DNA of 64,000 bases from Clostridia bacterium (lineage in GTDB: Bacteria; Bacillota; Clostridia; Oscillospirales; CAG-272): assembly GCA_017456545.1 (NCBI GenBank), contig JAFTJE010000019.1, positions 1 to 64,000 of the forward strand, read 5' to 3'. The position numbers and the translations under genes were made by a program. This document shows, piece after piece, positions 24,357 through 33,829 of this stretch (its first letter is position 1; every line of letters begins with the position of its first letter). A model generated the notes under the pieces. The model was not told the DNA's origin. It saw only the letters and a list, made by a program, of their open reading frames with translations, and made no database searches.

Positions 24357-25634
24357 ATGGGAAGAGATATATATAAAACCGATAGAACATTATATATAAT
24401 CGAGGCAGGCTTGGAGTATCTTATATCCATTCTTTTTGCCGATGCGTTTTTGGCTACACTAACATCCTCTCTCGGTATGTCTGATAGCCTTACGGGAATT
24501 ATATCATCTTTTATTTCTCTCGGTTGCGTATTTCAGCTTATCGCAATGTTTATAAGCAAGGGAAGAGCAAAACGGACGGTAATTTCACTAAGCATACTTA
24601 ATCAGATTTTATTTATGCTTCTTTATGTTATCCCCTTAGCAGGAGGCACAGAGAATTTTAAGATAGCCATATTCGTGGTATGTATTCTTCTTGCCTATTT
24701 TGTATACAATATTGCCCATCCTAAAAAAATAAATTGGCTTATGTCCTTGGTGCCCAACGGTCAGAGAGGAAGATTTACAGCTACTAAAGAAATTATTTCC
24801 TTGATAATCGGTATGATATTCTCCTTTGCTATGGGTAGTGTAATTGATTACTATAAGGAAATAGGCGATATGAGAACCGCCTTTATTATCTGTGCTGCCG
24901 TAGTATTTGTGCTTATGATTATGCACACTCTCACCATGATTTTGACAAAAGAGAAGCCTATAGAGCATGTCATGGAGGGAAAGCACGAGATATTGAGTGT
25001 GCTGAAGGATAAAAACCTTATTAAGGTATGTGTGGTATTTCTTATTTGGTATATTGCCACTTATTCCGCTAACCCATTCTACGGTACATATCAGACAAAG
25101 GAATTGGGCTTTAGTCTTACCTTCGTTTCAATACTTAGTATTGTATCGGCAATTGCAAGGGTAATATCCTCTATTTTTATGGGTGCATACGCCGATAAGC
25201 GTTCCTTTGCTAAAATGATTCGCTTGTGCTTCGCAATAGCCGGACTCGGATTTCTCTGCAATATATTCTGCGTTCCGGAAAACGGAAAAATAATGTTTAC
25301 AGCTTATAAAATATTGTATTCTGTTGCTATGGGAGGAATCAACAGTGCCCTCATAAATCTTTGCTACGATTATGTATCGGCAGAAAAACGGGTCCACGCC
25401 CTTGCGGTTACTCAGGCATTGGCAGGTCTTGCGGGATTCTTCTCGACACTCATTGTAAGCATGCTTGTTGGTAGTATACAGGAAAAAGGCAATACCTTTA
25501 TGGGAATGTACCTGTATGCTCAGCAGGTAGTGTCTGCAATTGCATTTATTCTTACTGTTGCTGTTATTGTTTATGTGAGCATTTCTCTGATTCACAAGGC
25601 AAAATATAATCAGAAAAAACCAACGGAAGAATAA
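24357..25634 (+). CDS. Major facilitator superfamily transporter
   Basis: The 425-residue protein has about 12 hydrophobic helices and the two-fold layout of MFS permeases, with a cytoplasmic loop rich in charge near the middle (around TMILTKEKPIEHVMEGKHEI). The sequence RGRF and YDYVSAEKRVHALA occur at positions typical of MFS loops. The ATG at 24357 is used because GGGGTGA precedes it; the longer frame starts inside the -35 box. It stands alone between a terminator and the lgt promoter. The substrate is unknown; the surrounding hydrolases suggest a sugar or oligosaccharide, but drug efflux is equally possible. Confidence 0.8.
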   Translation: MGRDIYKTDRTLYIIEAGLEYLISILFADAFLATLTSSLGMSDSLTGIISSFISLGCVFQLIAMFISKGRAKRTVISLSILNQILFMLLYVIPLAGGTENFKIAIFVVCILLAYFVYNIAHPKKINWLMSLVPNGQRGRFTATKEIISLIIGMIFSFAMGSVIDYYKEIGDMRTAFIICAAVVFVLMIMHTLTMILTKEKPIEHVMEGKHEILSVLKDKNLIKVCVVFLIWYIATYSANPFYGTYQTKELGFSLTFVSILSIVSAIARVISSIFMGAYADKRSFAKMIRLCFAIAGLGFLCNIFCVPENGKIMFTAYKILYSVAMGGINSALINLCYDYVSAEKRVHALAVTQALAGLAGFFSTLIVSMLVGSIQEKGNTFMGMYLYAQQVVSAIAFILTVAVIVYVSISLIHKAKYNQKKPTEE

Positions 25635-25660
25635 TATAAAAGAAATTTATTGACAACTGA

Positions 25661-25689
25661 TTGACATATACTCTTTATTTTAGTATAAT
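25661..25689 (+). promoter_or_regulatory. Consensus promoter of lgt-family gene
   Basis: A perfect consensus TTGACA (25661-25666), 17-bp spacer, TATAAT (25684-25689). Confidence 0.85.
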
Positions 25690-25723
25690 AAAGAGGTAAT
25701 TCTATTCTAAGGAGGTAAGTAAT

Positions 25724-26485
25724 ATGTTACCTGAGCCTATATTTGGAAATGTACATATGTATGGTATAATGATAGGAATCGGTCTTGCTGCCGGATTTAT
25801 CATACTTGCGTACTATTGTAAAAAGAAACATATAAATGAGAAATTTTCCGATTTTCTTTTCTTTAACGGAGTATCTGCTGTTTTTCTCGGCTTCATGTCT
25901 GCATCACTTTTTCAGTCTGTATACAATTATATCGAAAATCCTGAAAAAGGATTCAAAATTGGTGGAAGCATGACATTTTTAGGAGGACTAATCGGAGGAG
26001 TAGTGTTCTTCCTGATTGTATATGCTTTTATGAGAAAAAGATACACCACCCGTCTTTTTGAAATTTTATCCATTGTTCCCTGTGTTATAACAATAGCTCA
26101 TGGCTTTGGAAGAATCGGTTGCTTTTTTGCAGGCTGCTGCTACGGTAAACCCACAGATAGCTTCCTTGGAGTAAAATTCCCACACCTGTCTCACACCGTT
26201 CATCCCACTCAGCTGTATGAGGCTGCATTCCTGTTTATACTTTTCGGTATCTTTACATTTTTGCTTTTTAAGTACGACTTTAAGCATAACTTCAGTGTAT
26301 ATCTCATTGCATACGGTACATTCCGTTTCTTGCTTGAATATTTGAGGGGAGACCACAGAGGAGAGCTGCTTGGCTTTATTTCTCCCTCACAGACATGGTC
26401 CTTCTGCATGGTTGTAATAGGCATAGCTCTTATATTCTTTGTTAAGCATTGGTACAAGCTAAAGGAAGAAAAGGAAAACAAATAA
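25724..26485 (+). CDS. lgt: Prolipoprotein diacylglyceryl transferase family protein
   Basis: Lgt transfers diacylglycerol from phosphatidylglycerol to the cysteine of prolipoproteins at the membrane. The 253-residue protein has about seven membrane helices, SMTFLGGLIGG (82-92), the family arginine R130 in HGFGRIGC and HPTQLYEA (160-167), all Lgt landmarks. The signature reads GRIGCFFAGCCYG instead of the usual GRxGNFxNxExxG, so the conserved Asn and Glu are replaced by Cys/Ala residues. It may therefore be a divergent paralogue rather than the essential enzyme. AAGGAGG lies 6 nt before the start and the gene is monocistronic. Confidence 0.8.
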   Translation: MLPEPIFGNVHMYGIMIGIGLAAGFIILAYYCKKKHINEKFSDFLFFNGVSAVFLGFMSASLFQSVYNYIENPEKGFKIGGSMTFLGGLIGGVVFFLIVYAFMRKRYTTRLFEILSIVPCVITIAHGFGRIGCFFAGCCYGKPTDSFLGVKFPHLSHTVHPTQLYEAAFLFILFGIFTFLLFKYDFKHNFSVYLIAYGTFRFLLEYLRGDHRGELLGFISPSQTWSFCMVVIGIALIFFVKHWYKLKEEKENK

Positions 26486-26490
26486 AATAC

Positions 26491-26516
26491 AGGCTGTCTT
26501 TAAGACAGCCTTTTTT
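26491..26516 (+). terminator. Terminator after lgt
   Basis: The stem AGGCTGTC/GACAGCCT with loop TTTAA is followed by TTTTTA. Confidence 0.9.
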
Positions 26517-26626
26517 ATGCCTGTTTACGAAATATGCATTTTATCCCCAAAAGTATATGTTTTATCCCTGTATTTCATTTATCAAAAAAATAGTGATATT
26601 CTGTAAGGGGGCAGACATAATTTCTC

Positions 26627-26716
26627 AACCTGAAATTTAGTTTATCTCAACCAACGGGCTGTGTACTTACAAAAAAATATATGATAAAATTTAATCACAC
26701 CCAACCATTTCAGGTT
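26627..26716. repeat. Inverted repeat bracketing a putative promoter of the second ABC exporter
   Basis: Ten-bp arms AACCTGAAAT (26627-26636) and ATTTCAGGTT (26707-26716) lie 70 bp apart. Between them is an extended -10 candidate TGATAAAAT (26682-26690) with a poor -35. Spaced arms of this kind can bind a looping or dimeric regulator. I see no other signal in the 265-bp gap. Confidence 0.35.
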
Positions 26717-26750
26717 ATTTGACACTATATTGATAAAAGGAGATGATATA

Positions 26751-28589
26751 TTGAAGAAAGTAAAGAAAGAGAAGGATAAAAAGAACAAAATAAAATTCAG
26801 AACGGTAATGTCGGATGCTTGGTACGCCGTAAAAATGATAATGAGGGTATCGCCGATGTGCTTTATTCTTATGCTCCTTGAAAGTGTAATAAGTCAGGTT
26901 TTAACCTTCTTTACATCTACATATGTACTAAGATATGTAATTAATTCCTTTGAATCGGGCTTGGACTTTAAGACAGTTGCATTAGCCGTTCTTGCAATGC
27001 TGGCAATTCCAATGCTTGCCTCTGCAATTATAGGTCCCATTCAAACGATGTTTGATTTGCTTATGTTTAATAAGCTTGAGAGGAAAATGAAGATTTTATT
27101 GGTGGAAAAGACATCATCTATGGAGCTTTCCTGCTATGAAAATCCCGAGTTTTATGACAAATATGTCCTTGCATCAAGAGATATTCCGTATAAGCTGTGG
27201 GATATGACCTGGTATCTTACAAATTTAATTTCCACAATAGTAGGAATGATATTGTACGGAACACTCTTGTTTACCATGGACCCATTGTTTATTATTTTTG
27301 CTATTATCCCTTTGTTTTCCACATTTTTCAAAAGGAAGGGTAATGAGCTTTGGCACAAGCATTCTAACGAGGATACAATACAGCACAGAAGAGCACAGTA
27401 CACACAAAGAATATTTTATTCTGCCGACTACGCTAAGGAAATGCGTCTTACAAACGCAAAGGAGTTTATGCTGGAACGCTATGACGAGGCATCCGACGGA
27501 AGAATGGATATTGTTAGGCGATACGGATTTAGGGAAATGCTTATAGATGTAACAACATCAAGCCTTACAGAGGTAATATCAAATCCCCTTGCAATTATAT
27601 TTGCCGTATTTCGCACCTTCATATCAAAGGCAATAGGAATAGGTGACTGTGCAGTTGTTATAAACTCTGTAAACAGCCTTACCTCAACCTTTATAAACAT
27701 TACAAATAGGTATTATTCTATCCACGGGCAGGCACTTTTCTTTGAGGACTTCAAAACCTTTATGGCGTATGAGCCGAAGATGAGGGATAAGGAAAATGCT
27801 CTGACACCCAATAGAGGAATCATCAGACTGGAAAATGTATCATTCAAATATGAGGGAAGCGATGAGCTTGTTCTTAAGAATATAAATATTTCTCTTGATA
27901 AAAATGAAAAAATTGCACTTGTCGGTCATAACGGAGCAGGTAAAAGCACGCTAATCAAGCTGCTTTTAAGACTTTACGACCCTACAGAGGGTTCGGTTAC
28001 AATAAACGGTGTTGATGCAAGAGACTGCAAGATAAGGGAGTACAGGTCTATGTTCAGTGTAGTGTTTCAGGACTTTAAGACTCTTGCTTTACCCGTATTT
28101 GAAAATGTACTTATGCGTCCACGCATGGAGGGGGACGAGGAACAGGTAATAGATGCCCTTAAAAAGAGTGGAGTGTATGACAGGATTATGGAGCTACCTA
28201 ACGGAATAGAGACGATGCTTACAAAGGAATTTGACGAGGACGGAGCTGTTCTATCTGTGGGAGAAAGTCAAAAGCTTGCTATAGCCCATGCTTTTTTGAA
28301 GAACGCACCGTATGTAATTCTCGATGAGCCCTCAAGTGCTCTCGATCCTATTGCAGAGAGTGAAATGTACAGCAATATGATGAAAATGGGAGAAAATAAG
28401 GGAATGATATTCATCTCTCACCGTCTTTCCAGTGCAGTCTCGGCAGATAAAATTTATATGCTTGAAAACGGAGAGGTAATAGAATGTGGTACTCACAGGG
28501 AGCTTATGGCTAAAAACGGTAAGTATGCTGATATGTTCCGTAAGCAGGCACAGAATTACATTGATATAGAGGAGGGAGAAAATGAGTAA
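26751..28589 (+). CDS. ABC exporter half-transporter, permease-ATPase (second pair, subunit A)
   Basis: The 612-residue fused exporter half has a lysine-rich N-terminus, a membrane domain (about 30-330) and a C-terminal ATPase with Walker A GHNGAGKST, Q-loop VFQD, signature LSVGESQ, Walker B VILDEPSSALDP and H-loop ISHRLS. The signature has Val in place of the first Gly (LSGGQ type), which can weaken one ATP site. TTG at 26751 is chosen as start because AAAGGAGATG lies before it; an upstream TTG would precede the ribosome binding site. It overlaps the next exporter half by 8 bp. Substrate unknown. Confidence 0.88.
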   Translation: MKKVKKEKDKKNKIKFRTVMSDAWYAVKMIMRVSPMCFILMLLESVISQVLTFFTSTYVLRYVINSFESGLDFKTVALAVLAMLAIPMLASAIIGPIQTMFDLLMFNKLERKMKILLVEKTSSMELSCYENPEFYDKYVLASRDIPYKLWDMTWYLTNLISTIVGMILYGTLLFTMDPLFIIFAIIPLFSTFFKRKGNELWHKHSNEDTIQHRRAQYTQRIFYSADYAKEMRLTNAKEFMLERYDEASDGRMDIVRRYGFREMLIDVTTSSLTEVISNPLAIIFAVFRTFISKAIGIGDCAVVINSVNSLTSTFINITNRYYSIHGQALFFEDFKTFMAYEPKMRDKENALTPNRGIIRLENVSFKYEGSDELVLKNINISLDKNEKIALVGHNGAGKSTLIKLLLRLYDPTEGSVTINGVDARDCKIREYRSMFSVVFQDFKTLALPVFENVLMRPRMEGDEEQVIDALKKSGVYDRIMELPNGIETMLTKEFDEDGAVLSVGESQKLAIAHAFLKNAPYVILDEPSSALDPIAESEMYSNMMKMGENKGMIFISHRLSSAVSADKIYMLENGEVIECGTHRELMAKNGKYADMFRKQAQNYIDIEEGENE

Positions 28590-30378
28590 GAAAAAGCCCG
28601 AAAAGGTAAAAATCAGTCAGGCTGTAAGGAATACCTCCTTTATTCTCAAAATAGCCTTTAAGGCATCTCCCGGTCTTTGTATAATGCGTCTATTAATGGG
28701 AATTATAACAGGTCTTAACCACGGTGTTAATATTTATTTCATAAGTGAAATATTAAACGCAGTTGATCTGAGGCTGCCGGTTGGACAAATATTTGCAATT
28801 ATCGGTGCAATGGCAGCCTATAATCTTGCTTATATCCTGTTCTACAATTGGCATTGGAAAATTTACAATCCCAGATATAAGCTTGATTTTATAAGAAGAT
28901 TACACAAGAGATTTTTTGTAAAGGCGTGGGAAATTGACCTTGCCTGCTATGACACACCGGAGTTTTACAACGATTTTATTTATTCGATGCAAAACAGCGA
29001 CAAGAGTATTACAGGCACTCTTGACCATATTTCCGATCTTTTAAGATGCTTTGTAGCCTCCATATCGGTTCTTGCCATTATGCTTGATGTTAATTATATA
29101 ATTGCACTTGCCATATTTGGCTTTGCTATTTTGAATATGGTTATCGGCATTATCGAAAACGGAATCTACTATAAGTACGATATTATGTTAAATAAAATAT
29201 ACCGTAAGGAGTGGTATATTGATAGGTTTTTCTCGCTGTCCGACTACGCTAAGGAAATAAGAATTACTGATATTTCAAATAATATGATGGACGAGTATCA
29301 CAAAAACAAGGACGAGGAAAGAAAATATCATGTTAAGAGAAATATAAGAATTACCATGATTAACATATTACGCACAATATTACAAATTGCCGAGAATGTG
29401 TTTATAATTCTCTTTATGGCATACCACCTTATGGTAACCGAGACTATACTTATCGGCGGCTTTGCCATTGCTCTTATGTCAGCGAATAAGCTTCGTGGAA
29501 TGATATGGGAGATACAGTATAGAATTACACAGATGAGTAAAAACTCTCTCTATGCCGATAAGGTAAGACGCTTCCTTGAAACCAAGTCGGAAATGATATC
29601 CGGAGATAAAACTCTTGATACCTTTGAAAGCCTTGAATTCAGAAATGTTTGCTTTGCGTATAAGGATAAAAATGTTCTTGAAAATGTAAGCTTCAAGATA
29701 AATAAAGGGGAGCGTGTCGCATTTGTAGGATATAACGGTGCAGGAAAGACCACAACCATAAAACTGATAATGCGTCTTTACGATGTTACAAGTGGAGAGA
29801 TTTTAATTAACGGCATTAACATAAAGGAATATGATTTGGAAAGCCTGAGAAGTAAAATGGGTGCAGTATTCCAGGATTATAAGGTGTTTGCCGCCACAGT
29901 TGCCGAAAATGTTTTGGCAGATAAGTACACTCCGGACAGGGAGCAAACGGTTCTTAATGCGTTGAGAGACAGTACCTTCGGAGAGAAGCTTGATACCCTC
30001 GAAAAGGGAATAAATACAGAGCTAACCCGTGAATTCTATGATGACGGCACCGAGCTTTCGGGTGGAGAGAGCCAGAAAATCGCCATTGCCCGAGTATTTG
30101 CTCATAACAACGAGCTTATTATAATGGATGAGCCCTCCAGTGCTCTTGACCCGATAGCCGAATACAATCTCAATGTGGGAATTGATAAGAACGCAAGGGA
30201 TAAAACTGTAGTATTTATCACGCACCGACTGTCAACAACCCGTCATGTGGATAGAATTTATATGTTTGAATACGGAAGAATCACCGAGCAGGGAAGCCAC
30301 GATGACCTGATAATTCAAAATGGTAATTATGCAAAAATGTTTAATTTACAAGCAGATAAATACAAGGTAAAAGGATAA
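28582..30378 (+). CDS. ABC exporter half-transporter, permease-ATPase (second pair, subunit B)
   Basis: The 598-residue partner of the preceding gene overlaps it by 8 bp and has GGAGGGAGAAA as ribosome binding site inside that gene. It has a membrane domain (about 20-320) and a complete ATPase: Walker A GYNGAGKTT, Q-loop VFQD, signature LSGGESQ, Walker B LIIMDEPSSALDP and H-loop ITHRLS. The two proteins likely form a heterodimeric exporter like the one at the left end of the window, although the two pairs differ clearly in sequence. Substrate unknown. Confidence 0.88.
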   Translation: MSKKKPEKVKISQAVRNTSFILKIAFKASPGLCIMRLLMGIITGLNHGVNIYFISEILNAVDLRLPVGQIFAIIGAMAAYNLAYILFYNWHWKIYNPRYKLDFIRRLHKRFFVKAWEIDLACYDTPEFYNDFIYSMQNSDKSITGTLDHISDLLRCFVASISVLAIMLDVNYIIALAIFGFAILNMVIGIIENGIYYKYDIMLNKIYRKEWYIDRFFSLSDYAKEIRITDISNNMMDEYHKNKDEERKYHVKRNIRITMINILRTILQIAENVFIILFMAYHLMVTETILIGGFAIALMSANKLRGMIWEIQYRITQMSKNSLYADKVRRFLETKSEMISGDKTLDTFESLEFRNVCFAYKDKNVLENVSFKINKGERVAFVGYNGAGKTTTIKLIMRLYDVTSGEILINGINIKEYDLESLRSKMGAVFQDYKVFAATVAENVLADKYTPDREQTVLNALRDSTFGEKLDTLEKGINTELTREFYDDGTELSGGESQKIAIARVFAHNNELIIMDEPSSALDPIAEYNLNVGIDKNARDKTVVFITHRLSTTRHVDRIYMFEYGRITEQGSHDDLIIQNGNYAKMFNLQADKYKVKG

Positions 30379-30386
30379 ATAATCCA

Positions 30387-30421
30387 CACAGGATAGGGGG
30401 ATTTTCTCCCTGTCCTTTTTT
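30387..30421 (+). terminator. Terminator after second ABC exporter
   Basis: The arms AGGATAGGG and CCCTGTCCT (one G-U pair) are followed by TTTTTTG. Confidence 0.75.
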
Positions 30422-30456
30422 GTAGCTTGATTTTAACGGCCTTTTCGTGATTTCGG

Positions 30457-30485
30457 TTGATATTTAACAATTTTTGTGCTACAAT
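30457..30485 (+). promoter_or_regulatory. Upstream promoter of NahK-like gene
   Basis: TTGATA (30457-30462), a 17-bp spacer and TACAAT (30480-30485) with extended TGC. It is the first of two tandem promoters and gives a leader of about 170 nt. Confidence 0.6.
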
Positions 30486-30556
30486 AAAATAAAAAGTATA
30501 TCATTCATTTTAACAGGTCACTTTCGTCAACATCGGACTTAAAATGACAAAATATA

Positions 30557-30585
30557 TTGACTAAAAGGGCTTTGTATGTTATAAT
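30557..30585 (+). promoter_or_regulatory. Proximal promoter of NahK-like gene
   Basis: TTGACT (30557-30562), a 17-bp spacer and TATAAT (30580-30585) with extended TGT. Confidence 0.75.
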
Positions 30586-30664
30586 GATAAAAATATGTCT
30601 GCTTTTATTGCTTGTTATTTTTGATATGACAAGTCTTTGAAGCGTATTATGTGAGAGGTATATT

Positions 30665-31777
30665 ATGGATATTTCAAGGGAAGTTTTTGACATTGTAGCG
30701 TCCAATTTTTGTATAAGAGGTAAGGTAGTTGATGTTATTCCCATGACCAGTGGTAACATTAACAGGACATTTATGGTTACTGCCGATGTTAACGGTGGAT
30801 TTAAGAAATATGTATTTCAGCGTATTAACACCTTTGTTTTCAAGCAGCCCAGGTATATAATGAGTAACATTGACCATGTTACTAAGTTTATTGCCGAAAA
30901 GATTGAGAAAAACGGCTTGAATCCTGACGGAGTTATGCATTTTCTTGATACAAAAGACGGTATAAACTATGTGGAGGATGGCGATGGCTTCTGGCGTGTA
31001 TATGAGTATGTTCCAAACAGTATTACCGTAAATCTTTGTAATGATCTCGGAAAGCTCAGATCTGCAGGAAAGGCCTTTGGTAATTTCCAGATGCTTCTTT
31101 CAGATTTTGATGCAAGTAAGCTTTATGAGACAATTCCCAATTTCCACAATACAAAGGCCCGTGTGGAAAATTTCTTCAATAATGTGGCAAAGGATGAATG
31201 CGGTCGTGTCGCTGAGGTTAAGGAGGAGATTGAATTTATTGAGAAATTCAGACCCCTCGGTACTAAGCTTAGCGAAATGGTTGAGGCAGGAGAGCTTCCT
31301 TTAAGAGTTACTCATAATGATACAAAGATTAACAATGTACTCTTCGATATTACCACGGGCGAGGCAAAAACTGTTATCGACCTTGATACTGTTATGCCGG
31401 GTCTTGTAGCTCACGATTTCGGTGATGCTATTCGATTTGCAGCTAACAAAGCTGCAGAGGATGAGCCTGATGTTTCCAAGGTAGGTCTTGACATAGAGAG
31501 ATACAGAGCCTTTGCAGAGGGATTCATTGCCGAAGTTGCACACTCACTTACAGAGAATGAGATTAAGACACTTGCACTCGGTGCATTTACAATGACATAT
31601 GAGCTTGTTGTAAGATTCCTTGATGACTATATAACAGGCGACAAATATTTCAAGACTCTTTATGAAGGACATAATCTTGTGCGTACCCGTGCTCAGCTTA
31701 CCTTGGCTAAGGATATGTACAGTATGCTTGATGAAATGAATGCTATAGTATCCGAGATATCGGGCATTAAGATTTAA
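30665..31777 (+). CDS. NahK-like hexosamine 1-kinase / APH-fold phosphotransferase
   Basis: The 370-residue protein has the aminoglycoside-phosphotransferase fold: an N-lobe with SGNINRTFMV and YVFQRINT, the catalytic loop THNDTKINNVLFD (Asp base, Asn metal ligand) and the DFG-like IDLDTVMPG followed by HDFGDAIR. These segments match N-acetylhexosamine 1-kinase (NahK), which makes GlcNAc-1-P or GalNAc-1-P from the free sugar. It is 10 bp before a UDP-sugar dehydratase-like gene and close to glmS, which fits amino-sugar metabolism. Exact substrate not proven. GAGAGG lies 8 nt before the start. Confidence 0.82.
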   Translation: MDISREVFDIVASNFCIRGKVVDVIPMTSGNINRTFMVTADVNGGFKKYVFQRINTFVFKQPRYIMSNIDHVTKFIAEKIEKNGLNPDGVMHFLDTKDGINYVEDGDGFWRVYEYVPNSITVNLCNDLGKLRSAGKAFGNFQMLLSDFDASKLYETIPNFHNTKARVENFFNNVAKDECGRVAEVKEEIEFIEKFRPLGTKLSEMVEAGELPLRVTHNDTKINNVLFDITTGEAKTVIDLDTVMPGLVAHDFGDAIRFAANKAAEDEPDVSKVGLDIERYRAFAEGFIAEVAHSLTENEIKTLALGAFTMTYELVVRFLDDYITGDKYFKTLYEGHNLVRTRAQLTLAKDMYSMLDEMNAIVSEISGIKI

Positions 31778-31787
31778 GGAGTAAAAA

Positions 31788-33689
31788 ATGAAAGGTATAA
31801 TGTCCTTAAAGGGCCATACTCGCCGTGTTGTTCTTGCCGGCATAGATGTACTATGTTATGCTGTTTTGTGTGCAATTTATCTTGGAATAGACTTTTTGTT
31901 CCTGGAAGATACAATAAATAAGCAAGAAGTTGGAGTATATTTTATAAATGCACTTATCCTGTTGGTAATTACAAGTGCATTCAGAATTATTTTCCGTGCG
32001 TATACTAATATATGGAGATACACTAACACAAGTGCATATCTTAACCTGGTAGTCAGTGATATAGTAGGTGGAATAGTTGCATGGCTGATAATTTATTTTT
32101 CCATTGACTCTACAGCTACCAGTCAGATTTTGGCATTGGCGTCATTAAATTTGATTACAGCATTGTCTGCCCGTTTTACCTACCGTATTTGGTATAAGAA
32201 TAACCATAATTCCGATTCGAATAATATTCACAAGATTCCTGTAGCCATTGTAGGTGCGGGACAGATCGGAGCTTTGCTTGCTAACGAGCTGATTAATAAC
32301 AAAAATTCCAGATACAGACCCCTTTTCTTCATTGACCGTGATACTACAAAGATGGGAAGCTATGTTTCCGGACTTAAGGTGTATCCCGAAAATGAAAAGA
32401 CTATTGAGTTTATAAAAACACAGACCGTTAGTGAAATTTTCATCGCATTAACATCTCTCGACAGTGAGAGCTTGTCTTATCTCCATCAGTTTTACAGTAA
32501 GACAGGCTGCCGTCTTAAGATATATGAAACTCCTGTTAAGGAAATTGAAGGTAATGAGGATATAACACCTCGCAGAACAATCCGTGATTTTCAGATTGAG
32601 GACTTGCTCTTTAGAAACAGAGTTGATGTAGTAAACAGAAAGACTCTTGAATTCTATTCGGGAAAAACTGTTCTTATAACAGGTGGCGGTGGATCAATAG
32701 GTAGTGAAATTTGCCGTCAGATTGCAAAATGCCATCCCAAAAAGTTAATTATTGTTGACATATATGAAAACAATGCATATGAAATTCAGCAGGAGCTGAT
32801 AAGGAAATACGGTAATAGACTTGATTTGGCTGTTGAGATTGGTTCTGTCAGAGACAGAGTACGCCTTGACAGTATATTTGAGGCATACAAGCCAAATATT
32901 GTTTTCCATGCTGCAGCACATAAGCATGTTCCACTTATGGAGCACAGTGGATGCGAGGCTATAAAGAATAATGTCCGTGGAACATATAATACTGCTGATA
33001 TGGCTGAAAAGCACGGAGTAGAAAAGTTTATTCTTATTTCCACAGATAAGGCTGTTAACCCCACTAATATTATGGGTGCTTCAAAGCGTCTTTGTGAAAT
33101 GGTCGTTCAGTGCAGAATCGACAGTAAGACAAGCTTTGCAGCAGTACGATTTGGAAATGTTCTCGGCTCCAACGGCTCTGTAATTCCGTTGTTCAGAAAC
33201 CAGATTGCAAACGGTGGTCCCGTAACCATCACCGATAAGAGAATTACAAGATTCTTTATGACTATTCCCGAAGCGAGCCAGCTTGTTATGCAGGCGGGAG
33301 CTATGGCGAAGAACGGAGAGCTTTTCGTTCTTGATATGGGAAAATCGGTTAAGATCTATGACCTTGCAGTTAATATGATCAAGCTCTCGGGTCTTGAGCC
33401 TGATGTTGATATTAAAATAAGAGAAATCGGTCTTCGCCCGGGTGAGAAGCTTTATGAGGAGCTTCTTATGAAGACTGAGACACTTACAAAAACAGACAAC
33501 AATAAAATCTTTGTTGAAACCGACACTCCGTACTCCCGTGAGGAGGTTGAAGAAAAGCTTGCTATTCTCGACAAGGCAGTTGAGCAGTTCAATGAGGAGT
33601 CTGTGGACTCTACAGCCGTTAAGGAGGCTATCCGTAAGGTGGTGCCTACATTCCACGACCCGGAAGAGCTTAATAAGGATGTAAAGTAA
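31788..33689 (+). CDS. Membrane-bound NDP-HexNAc dehydratase (PglF/WbpM/CapD-like)
   Basis: The 633-residue protein has four N-terminal membrane helices (about 12-120), a first Rossmann domain (GAGQIGALLANEL, about 148-260) and a second SDR-type Rossmann domain (ITGGGGSIGSEIC, about 288-600). The catalytic segment STDKAVNPTNIMGASK has Met in place of the usual Tyr, the S-M-K arrangement of UDP-GlcNAc 4,6-dehydratases such as PglF and WbpM. These start synthesis of diacetylated amino sugars for surface glycans. It follows the NahK-like gene by 10 bp (AAGGAG site) and ends in a strong terminator. Confidence 0.9.
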   Translation: MKGIMSLKGHTRRVVLAGIDVLCYAVLCAIYLGIDFLFLEDTINKQEVGVYFINALILLVITSAFRIIFRAYTNIWRYTNTSAYLNLVVSDIVGGIVAWLIIYFSIDSTATSQILALASLNLITALSARFTYRIWYKNNHNSDSNNIHKIPVAIVGAGQIGALLANELINNKNSRYRPLFFIDRDTTKMGSYVSGLKVYPENEKTIEFIKTQTVSEIFIALTSLDSESLSYLHQFYSKTGCRLKIYETPVKEIEGNEDITPRRTIRDFQIEDLLFRNRVDVVNRKTLEFYSGKTVLITGGGGSIGSEICRQIAKCHPKKLIIVDIYENNAYEIQQELIRKYGNRLDLAVEIGSVRDRVRLDSIFEAYKPNIVFHAAAHKHVPLMEHSGCEAIKNNVRGTYNTADMAEKHGVEKFILISTDKAVNPTNIMGASKRLCEMVVQCRIDSKTSFAAVRFGNVLGSNGSVIPLFRNQIANGGPVTITDKRITRFFMTIPEASQLVMQAGAMAKNGELFVLDMGKSVKIYDLAVNMIKLSGLEPDVDIKIREIGLRPGEKLYEELLMKTETLTKTDNNKIFVETDTPYSREEVEEKLAILDKAVEQFNEESVDSTAVKEAIRKVVPTFHDPEELNKDVK

Positions 33690-33699
33690 AAAAAGGAAT

Positions 33700-33742
33700 A
33701 AAATACCCTTATACCAACTAAAATGGTATAAGGGTATTTTTT
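33700..33742 (+). terminator. Strong terminator after dehydratase
   Basis: The 16-bp arms AAATACCCTTATACCA/TGGTATAAGGGTATTT with a 7-nt loop are followed by TTT. Confidence 0.95.
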
Positions 33743-33829
33743 ATGTAATAATTTATGTAAAAAAGGCAAAATTATTAATATATAACGATAGTTCGTACCA
33801 TTGCGATATATAATAAAGGAGGCTTTTAT

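Noticed and set aside
33743..33829. Possible glmS ribozyme before glmS
   Set aside because: The gap between the preceding terminator and the glmS start is about 88 bp, too short for the ribozyme, and none of its core is visible.
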